Of a DNA stretch of 64,000 nt, positions 1 to 5,355 are shown piece by piece (the first letter of the stretch is position 1; each line of letters starts with the position of its first letter). Source of the DNA: Blautia sp. (GTDB lineage Bacteria > Bacillota > Clostridia > Lachnospirales > Lachnospiraceae). The DNA is taken from contig JAETNR010000011.1 of the NCBI GenBank assembly GCA_021772055.1, forward strand, positions 1 through 64,000, written 5' to 3'. The notes beneath the pieces are model-generated. The model worked only from the letters and a program-made list of their open reading frames with translations, was not told where the DNA came from and ran no database searches. The position numbers and the translations under genes were made by a program.

Positions 1-7
1 CGAGGTG

Positions 8-116
8 TTTTGGCATGAATATGCCAAAATCCCGAGACATACAAGCCAAAATTCCATTGCCGAAGGCAATCTGGAATGAATTTTGGCTCGTTACTGGGAA
101 CGGAGTGAACAGTAAC
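8..116. repeat. Run of three hairpins upstream of the cold-shock gene
   Basis: Three inverted repeats follow each other closely. Stem 1 pairs 8-16 with 21-29 (TTTTGGCAT / ATGCCAAAA). Stem 2 pairs 45-54 with 78-87 (GCCAAAATTC / GAATTTTGGC), with an inner stem TTGCC/GGCAA. Stem 3 pairs 90-96 with 110-116 (GTTACTG / CAGTAAC). No plausible gene overlaps them. They could be the end of an upstream transcript, a structured RNA, or one copy of a dispersed palindromic element; the window edge prevents a choice. The rest of 117-155 holds nothing recognisable. Confidence 0.5.
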
Positions 117-155
117 CAACGTTACATTTTTTGTATGAAACAATTCAGAATCAGC

Positions 156-184
156 TTGACAATTTCAAATGTTGGCGCTATAAT
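156..184 (+). promoter_or_regulatory. Consensus promoter of the cold-shock gene
   Basis: TTGACA at 156-161 and TATAAT at 179-184 with a 17-base spacer make a perfect vegetative (SigA-type) promoter. Transcription would start near 191, giving a 5' leader of about 125 bases. Confidence 0.85.
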
Positions 185-190
185 CAATAA

Positions 191-316
191 AGATTCTATA
201 TTAATTAATTATAAAATCACTAGTTTTTAGAGATTATATATTATAATATAGTCTGTAAAATCTGGTGATTTTCTCGTCCAGATAACTTTTCAACTTATAT
301 TTATGGAGGTATCATC
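191..316 (+). promoter_or_regulatory. Long structured 5' leader of csp mRNA
   Basis: The leader is AT-rich. AAAATCAC at 213-220 can pair with GTGATTTT at 265-272, enclosing a near-palindromic TATATTATAATATA core. Long leaders that refold with temperature are known from cspA mRNAs in other bacteria; whether this one is a thermosensor is inference. The ribosome site GGAGGT lies 7 bases before the ATG, outside the long stem. Confidence 0.45.
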
Positions 317-517
317 ATGAACAAAGGAACTGTAAAATGGTTCAACGCAGAAAAAGGATACGGTTTTATTACCGGTGAAGACGGAGCAGATGTTTTCGTA
401 CATTTCTCTGCAATCAATGGAGAAGGTTTTAAATCTTTAGATGAAGGACAGGCTGTTACTTATGATTTAACCGAAGGCGCTCGCGGAATGCAGGCTGCTA
501 ACGTTACTAAATTATAA
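317..517 (+). CDS. csp: Cold-shock protein (CspA family)
   Basis: The 66-residue product is a complete single cold-shock domain, the usual length for the family. The RNP1 motif KGYGFI lies near residues 13-18 and RNP2 VFVHF near 26-30. The N-terminal GTVKWFN stretch is typical. The protein should be a small cytoplasmic beta-barrel that binds single-stranded RNA and DNA and melts secondary structure in mRNA at low temperature or during growth transitions. The gene is monocistronic: a perfect consensus promoter and long leader precede it and a strong hairpin terminator follows. Which paralogue it is (CspA, CspB, CspC) cannot be told from one sequence. Confidence 0.96.
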   Translation: MNKGTVKWFNAEKGYGFITGEDGADVFVHFSAINGEGFKSLDEGQAVTYDLTEGARGMQAANVTKL

Positions 518-560
518 TTAAGTACATTCCCGCCTTTGTGCGTAACTAATTTAGCAGACA

Positions 561-590
561 AAAAATCCCCGGAAATCCGGGGATTTTTAC
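561..590. terminator. Bidirectional terminator between csp and the next convergent gene
   Basis: CCCC-GG-AAA-TCC-GGGG forms a short GC-rich stem flanked by an A-run on the left and a T-run on the right, so it can end csp on the plus strand and the convergent gene at 604-861 on the minus strand. Confidence 0.85.
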
Positions 591-603
591 TTTTCTTTTC
601 TGA

Positions 604-861
604 TTACTCTGCTGCTTCTGCAGAAAGCTCGGACAAATAATTATCAAGGGCCGAACTGTCAATTTCTGTCACAACCTGTTCTCCTGTATTATCAGAGGCT
701 GTTGTTTTATCATAAACGGAATATCCGATCCAGCATACTGCTACAATACATACAGCCAAAGCTCCTAGCTTTTCTAATCTCAGAATATTCTTCTCTCTTT
801 TCATAATTTTCTGTCGGTTTGCTTTTTGTTCTTTATAAGCATCCACTTTTTTCTGGCTCAT
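604..861 (-). CDS. Small single-pass membrane protein of unknown function
   Basis: The 85-residue product starts with a strongly basic stretch (about residues 1-30, rich in K and R), then has one hydrophobic segment (about 32-50, LGALAVCIVAVCWIGYSVY) and an acidic tail ending in a Ser/Glu-rich sequence. The basic side before the membrane segment predicts an N-in, C-out topology. A ribosome site AAAGGAAG sits 7 bases before the ATG. I do not recognise a family with a known job; the layout resembles small conserved Lachnospiraceae proteins. It is convergent with csp and shares its terminator. Confidence 0.75.
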   Translation of the reverse strand: MSQKKVDAYKEQKANRQKIMKREKNILRLEKLGALAVCIVAVCWIGYSVYDKTTASDNTGEQVVTEIDSSALDNYLSELSAEAAE

Positions 862-957
862 ATTTTGTCTTCCTTTCTCTCAACAGAATCCATGGCTGTT
901 TTTGGCTTATCAGCCACATGCATACATTGTATCATAAACCATGTCAAAAGGAAAGCA

Positions 958-1797
958 TTAAACTACAACAATTACACCCCCGTCATTTGCATACATACTG
1001 CTCACACCCGCAGTATCCAAAACAATAATACGATCCGGAGCGATCCGCTCCTCAATGGCATCTTTCAGTATCTGTGCCCTGGAAGGACAATTACAATGGC
1101 TGATTGCCAGGTTCTTTACTTTATTACCTCCACACTTCTCTGCGATCAGGTCTACCATCTTAATTAAAGCTTTATTCATTCCTCTGGCCTGGGCAAGCTG
1201 ACAGATACTGCCTTCCTCTGTAGATCCCATGATCGGCTTAATTTTAAGTGCACTGGCCACCAGCGCTTTTACAGAACTCAAACGGCCGTTTTTTCGAAGT
1301 GTTTCCAGATTTTCCAGAACAAAAAACGTATTCTGGCTTTTGATATATTCCTCAACATTTTTTACGACTTCCTCAAAAGAAAGTCCTGCCTCCTCACACT
1401 CCTGAATCTTCATGGCAATCAGGGTTTCCCCCACAGAGGCGGAACAGGAATTAAACACATGGATTTTTTTATCGCCAAATTCCTCCAGGTACAGGCTCTT
1501 TCCCAACTGGGCACTGTTATAAGAACCGCTCAGTTCAGCAGAAAGGGTCACTGCATATACACGCTCCGCATCACATTTGTAAGCTTTTAAGTAGCGCTCC
1601 GGTGAAGGGCATGCGGACTTGGGGCTATCAGGGCATGCGGCAACTTTCTTCAAAAAACTCTTCTGGTCAAATGTCTCATCATCAATGACGCTCTCCTCCC
1701 CCACCATAAGGGTTAAAGGTACAGACTCGATCTTCTCATCCTGCTTCCATTCGTCTAAAAGTTCTCCACAACTATCTATTACGATTTTATATCTCAA
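958..1797 (-). CDS. DegV family fatty-acid-binding protein
   Basis: About 279 residues, the normal DegV/FakB length. The N-terminal KIVIDSCGEL strand, the TLSAELSGSYNSA segment and the closing domain match the DegV fold, which buries one fatty acid and, in FakB proteins, presents it to fatty-acid kinase. SxxLSGxYNSA is the usual ligand-binding signature. The ligand and partner kinase are not shown by the sequence. Start choice: ATG at 1818 has no ribosome site, whereas a TTG at 1797 has AGAGG nine bases upstream and gives the usual MRYKIVID start. The ATG remains possible and would add seven residues. A second DegV gene lies at 51974-52843. Confidence 0.88.
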   Translation of the reverse strand: MRYKIVIDSCGELLDEWKQDEKIESVPLTLMVGEESVIDDETFDQKSFLKKVAACPDSPKSACPSPERYLKAYKCDAERVYAVTLSAELSGSYNSAQLGKSLYLEEFGDKKIHVFNSCSASVGETLIAMKIQECEEAGLSFEEVVKNVEEYIKSQNTFFVLENLETLRKNGRLSSVKALVASALKIKPIMGSTEEGSICQLAQARGMNKALIKMVDLIAEKCGGNKVKNLAISHCNCPSRAQILKDAIEERIAPDRIIVLDTAGVSSMYANDGGVIVVV

Positions 1798-1962
1798 TGA
1801 TATCGTCCTCTTTTCCATAATATGTAGTTTTAAATACCATATCTATATTAACACATACATGTATATTTGAAAAGTCTTTTTCGAAAAACTCTGTTCTTTT
1901 TTTCCATTCTGCTTTATAATAAAATAATCTGCAACAAATATGGATAAGTTAGGAGCACTGCA

Positions 1963-2466
1963 ATGCTGGCATTAAATATCATTGACATAAAAACATTCAT
2001 GAATCAACTGCTGATCGGCAATACCTTTGATTCTTTTGAAATGACAGAAACGGTCATTACTACATTTAACACCTTTACCATTGATGGGAAACTGCACCGG
2101 GATTTTTTTGATACAGATACCTGTGATATTCTTGACCAGTCAGGGATTGATTATTCCTTCTGGAAAGAAATAAAACCATATTGTTATTCCATTATCCGCG
2201 GCAAACGTACTCCCCTCTATTTCAAGATAGTATTTCAGCTTCCTGAAAAACAGGTACAAAAGCTCCTCCAGAGCCAGAACAGCCGTATTTCATCTGAGCT
2301 GGTCAGCGGAATGTTTATCAATCTCCAATATAAAAATAAAGAATTACTATGTACCACCGGAATTGCCTTAAAAACATTCATTCCAGACAAATCTCTGGAA
2401 CAGCAATGGGATGAAATGGTTCGGAATTTCTTTCTGAAGCATTCAATTTCTTTTCGCGAGATGTAA
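1963..2466 (+). CDS. DUF5721-like protein
   Basis: The 167-residue product has no signal peptide or membrane segment. It opens with MLALNIIDIKTFMNQLL and contains FNTFTIDGKLHRDFF, features I associate with the DUF5721 family of Lachnospiraceae; the family label is from memory and the function is unknown. AGGAG lies seven bases before the ATG. The gene is divergent from the DegV gene and convergent with the Spo0A-domain gene, 28 bases away, with no clear terminator between them. It is probably cytoplasmic. Confidence 0.8.
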   Translation: MLALNIIDIKTFMNQLLIGNTFDSFEMTETVITTFNTFTIDGKLHRDFFDTDTCDILDQSGIDYSFWKEIKPYCYSIIRGKRTPLYFKIVFQLPEKQVQKLLQSQNSRISSELVSGMFINLQYKNKELLCTTGIALKTFIPDKSLEQQWDEMVRNFFLKHSISFREM

Positions 2467-2494
2467 TAACCCGATATATTAACCTGAACAGATT

Positions 2495-2824
2495 CTAATT
2501 TTCGTTCTGAGACAGATAATAAGCCAGCATATCTACGAATTCACTATTTGTCGGCTTATACATCAAATGATAACCAGCGATGCGATCCATATAATTCTTA
2601 TTTACAGTCCAACAGACATTCACTACTGTTCGGATATCATGTTCAACATTCATCGGTGTTGATTTAAACTTCTTTGCCAGGCATGGATAAATATCTTTTG
2701 TAATGCGAAGAGGGCGTTCCTGGGATTCCATGGAAATCTTTACTGCTTCCGCTACAAAGTAATAACCTTTGTATTTTGATGTTGCTCCCAGTCGTCTGAT
2801 CAATCTATATACTTCTTTCATCAT
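2495..2824 (-). CDS. Stand-alone Spo0A C-terminal DNA-binding domain protein
   Basis: The 109-residue product corresponds to the effector half of Spo0A, the sporulation master regulator, without a receiver domain. Recognisable parts are the N-terminal RLIRRLGATSKYKGYYFV helix pair, an RPLRITKDIYPCLAKKF segment, and the VEHDIRTVVNVCW recognition-helix region that in Spo0A contacts the 0A box. Lacking a phosphorylated receiver, it is either a constitutive regulator or is controlled by its own level. Two 0A-box-like sites sit in its promoter. AAGGAG lies 4 bases before the first ATG and 7 before the second; the second (2821) may be the real start. The full-length spo0A gene is not in the window. 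Confidence 0.85.
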   Translation of the reverse strand: MMKEVYRLIRRLGATSKYKGYYFVAEAVKISMESQERPLRITKDIYPCLAKKFKSTPMNVEHDIRTVVNVCWTVNKNYMDRIAGYHLMYKPTNSEFVDMLAYYLSQNEN

Positions 2825-2861
2825 GCTTCTCCTTCTAAAAATCCTTTCTTTTTCTATATTT

Positions 2862-2916
2862 TACGACAAATATAGGCTTCTTTAGAATAATCTAGCAAAG
2901 TCTATCTAATTCGACA
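2862..2916 (-). promoter_or_regulatory. Promoter with two 0A-box-like sites
   Basis: On the minus strand TTGCTA (2898-2893) and TATATT (2874-2869) are separated by 18 bases. TGTCGAA (2916-2910), a match to the Spo0A box core, lies just upstream of the -35, and TGTCGTA (2868-2862), one mismatch, lies at the expected transcription start. Binding by Spo0A or by the encoded Spo0A-like domain is inference. Confidence 0.5.
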
Positions 2917-3020
2917 GTTTTAGAAAGGAAAAGAGAAACTTCGTTCCGAAACGCATACATTGTTAGAATAAAAATCTAACCTGTTTTTGTCAAGAACAGC
3001 ATTTTTCGTCAAAAAGAAAG

Positions 3021-3066
3021 AAAAACCCTCCCTGAAGGTATTCTCTCAGGGAGGGATTTCTCTTTT
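3021..3066 (-). terminator. Terminator of htpG
   Basis: CCCTCCCTGA at 3026-3035 pairs with TCAGGGAGGG at 3045-3054, a ten-base perfect stem, followed on the minus strand by a T-rich run. Confidence 0.9.
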
Positions 3067-3109
3067 AGCTGCAAATAAAAGTTTCCGCGATGTCCGGCAC
3101 TTATCTTTT

Positions 3110-5179
3110 TTATTTTGTCAACAGCAGCAAAACATCATTACTTCTCTGAACAAATTTCGTCATTTCTTCCGGTGAAAGCGGTTTGTGGCTCAGCATTGCA
3201 AGGTCATAGAGCTGCTCACAAATCATTTTTGTATGCTCTCCGTCACCATTTTCTGCCACATACTGCACAAGGGGGTGATTTGCATTCAAAACCAATGTCT
3301 CTGTTCCCCCGAACATACCCGGATCCATGCCATACATATTATACATTTTCATCATATCCTGCATACGGCGGCTCTCCTCGGAAAGCGTCATCATGGCAGC
3401 AACAGAACTGTTTTTCAGTTTTTCAACTTTCACATCCAGTTTCTCCTTGCCAAGGTGCTTGCGGAACAGTTCTGTTAATTTATCTGCTGTTTCTTTATCC
3501 GCAGTTCCGTCCTCTTTCAGTTCTTCTGTCAGATCCGCATCAATGCGCTTAAACTGGATCGTCTGGTCTTTCTGCTCCAGATGGGAAATGAACGGGCTGT
3601 CAATATTATGTTTCAGGATCACTGCATCTTTACCTGCTTCTTTAAACATATTGATGTACTGGCTCTGCTGCACTTCATCTGTAACATAGAAAATCGTTGT
3701 TTTCTCAGGTTCTTTCGTGTCATCTGTCTCAGGAGTCTTCTCCTCTGCGGTTTCCTCCACAGTCTCCTCTGCTGCCTGTTCCTCTGCCGCTTCTTTTTTA
3801 TTTTCCTCGATGCAGTCTTTTAATGTGAGGTATTTGCCATCCAGATTTTTAAAGAGCACGTAATCATTCACTTTTTCTGCAAATTTTGCATCTTTGATGC
3901 AGCCGAATTTTACAAAGGGGCTGATGTCATCCCAGTATTTCTCATAGGATTCTCTGTCTGTCTTGCACATGCCGGTCAGCTTGTCCGCTACCTTCTTCGC
4001 AATATATTCGGAAATCTTCTTTACAAATCCATCGTTCTGCAAAGCGCTTCTGGAAACGTTCAGAGGAAGGTCAGGACAGTCGATCACACCTTTCAGCAGA
4101 AGAAGGAATTCCGGAATTACTTCCTTAATATTATCAGCAATGAATACCTGGTTGTTATAAAGCTTGATTGTTCCTTCAATGGAATCATACTCTGTATTAA
4201 TCTTCGGGAAATACAGGATTCCTTTCAGGTTAAACGGATAATCCATATTCAGATGGATCCAGAACAGCGGTTCTTTATAATCCATAAATACTTTGCGGTA
4301 AAATTCCCGGTACTCATCTTCTGTGCAGTCATTGGGATGTTTCATCCACAGAGGATGAGTATCGCTCAAAGATACCGGACGTTTATGAATCTTTACTTTG
4401 TCCTTTGCAGGGGAAACCTCCACGATTTCTTTCTCGCCGTTCTCATTTTCTTTTTCTTCTGTTTTTGCTTCCTCGTGGATGTGCTCTACTACCACATCAT
4501 CCTCTTTCAGATCCGCCTCGTCAATTGTCTCATACTGCTGTTCTGCATTTGCCTTGGAAAGATAAATGTTTACAGGCATGAAAGAACAGTATTTCTCAAT
4601 TACTTCCCGCATACGGTACTCATTTGCAAACTCCACGCTGTCCTCATTCAGGAAAAGTGTGATTTCTGTTCCTACAGAATTCTTGTTGCCCTCCTGCATT
4701 TCATATTCCGTACCGCCGTCACATGACCAATGTACAGGCTCTGCTCCTTCTTTGAAAGAAAGTGTATCAATATGAACTTCATCTGCTACCATAAACGCAG
4801 AATAGAAACCAAGGCCAAAATGACCAATGATCTGATCGTCAGAAGTTTTATCTTTATATTTTTCCAGGAACTCTGTAGCACCGGAAAAAGCGATCTGCGT
4901 AATGTATTCTTCCACTTCATCCGCTGTCATACCAATACCGGTATCAATAAATTTCAAAGTTTTTTCTTCCGGATTCACAATTACCTGCACACTCGCCTTA
5001 TAATCTTCAGGGAATGTGTATTCTCCCATTACTTCCAATTTACGAAGCTTCGTAATTGCATCGCATCCATTGGAAATCAATTCACGAACAAAAATATCGT
5101 GATCAGAATAAAGCCATTTTTTAATAATCGGGAAAATGTTGTCACTGTTAATTGATAAGTTTCCATGTTTTGCAGCCAT
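3110..5179 (-). CDS. htpG: Molecular chaperone HtpG (Hsp90)
   Basis: The product (689 residues) is a bacterial Hsp90, an ATP-driven dimeric chaperone of the cytoplasm. The N-terminal ATPase motifs are clear: ELISNGCDAI (the ATP-binding Asn/Asp helix), DTGIGMT and GHFGLGFYSAFMV. A charged linker lies near residues 225-260. A second Glu-rich stretch near 450-493 interrupts the middle domain just before the IFYVTDE strand; the protein is longer than the roughly 625 residues of E. coli HtpG because of these acidic insertions. The ATG at 5179 is preferred because AAGGAG lies about ten bases upstream; the in-frame GTG at 5188 sits almost on the ribosome site. It is a single gene with its own promoter, CIRCE operator and terminator. 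Confidence 0.97.
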   Translation of the reverse strand: MAAKHGNLSINSDNIFPIIKKWLYSDHDIFVRELISNGCDAITKLRKLEVMGEYTFPEDYKASVQVIVNPEEKTLKFIDTGIGMTADEVEEYITQIAFSGATEFLEKYKDKTSDDQIIGHFGLGFYSAFMVADEVHIDTLSFKEGAEPVHWSCDGGTEYEMQEGNKNSVGTEITLFLNEDSVEFANEYRMREVIEKYCSFMPVNIYLSKANAEQQYETIDEADLKEDDVVVEHIHEEAKTEEKENENGEKEIVEVSPAKDKVKIHKRPVSLSDTHPLWMKHPNDCTEDEYREFYRKVFMDYKEPLFWIHLNMDYPFNLKGILYFPKINTEYDSIEGTIKLYNNQVFIADNIKEVIPEFLLLLKGVIDCPDLPLNVSRSALQNDGFVKKISEYIAKKVADKLTGMCKTDRESYEKYWDDISPFVKFGCIKDAKFAEKVNDYVLFKNLDGKYLTLKDCIEENKKEAAEEQAAEETVEETAEEKTPETDDTKEPEKTTIFYVTDEVQQSQYINMFKEAGKDAVILKHNIDSPFISHLEQKDQTIQFKRIDADLTEELKEDGTADKETADKLTELFRKHLGKEKLDVKVEKLKNSSVAAMMTLSEESRRMQDMMKMYNMYGMDPGMFGGTETLVLNANHPLVQYVAENGDGEHTKMICEQLYDLAMLSHKPLSPEEMTKFVQRSNDVLLLLTK

Positions 5180-5232
5180 GCTGTCCACACTCCTTTATTT
5201 AAAATTCATATCGTTTTTGATTTCTATCCACT

Positions 5233-5261
5233 ATAGTAATACGGTTCTTCTAAAAAGTCAA
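5233..5261 (-). promoter_or_regulatory. htpG promoter
   Basis: TTGACT (5261-5256) and TACTAT (5238-5233) with a 17-base spacer, reading toward htpG. It sits eight bases downstream of the CIRCE element. Confidence 0.75.
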
Positions 5262-5268
5262 GAAAAAC

Positions 5269-5295
5269 TTAGCACTCATTTTAAGTGAGTGCTAA
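5269..5295 (-). promoter_or_regulatory. CIRCE operator (HrcA site) upstream of htpG
   Basis: A perfect TTAGCACTC (5269-5277), nine-base spacer, GAGTGCTAA (5287-5295): the full CIRCE consensus bound by the heat-shock repressor HrcA. It lies just upstream of the -35 box rather than between promoter and gene, so repression could act by blocking polymerase access or an additional upstream promoter. Confidence 0.95.
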
Positions 5296-5318
5296 TAATT
5301 TTATAATTAAACAAATCA

Positions 5319-5340
5319 GGGCACTGCATTCGCAGTGCCC
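5319..5340 (-). terminator. Terminator of the surface-protein gene
   Basis: GGGCACTGC (5319-5327) pairs with GCAGTGCCC (5332-5340) around a four-base loop. On the minus strand it is followed by TGATTTGTTT. It lies between the stop of the surface-protein gene and the htpG control region. Confidence 0.8.
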
Positions 5341-5355
5341 TTTCCTGAGCAATCT

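Noticed and set aside
15-230. 71-residue open frame at the left edge
   Set aside because: It runs through three hairpins and the csp promoter, has no ribosome site and an unnatural composition.
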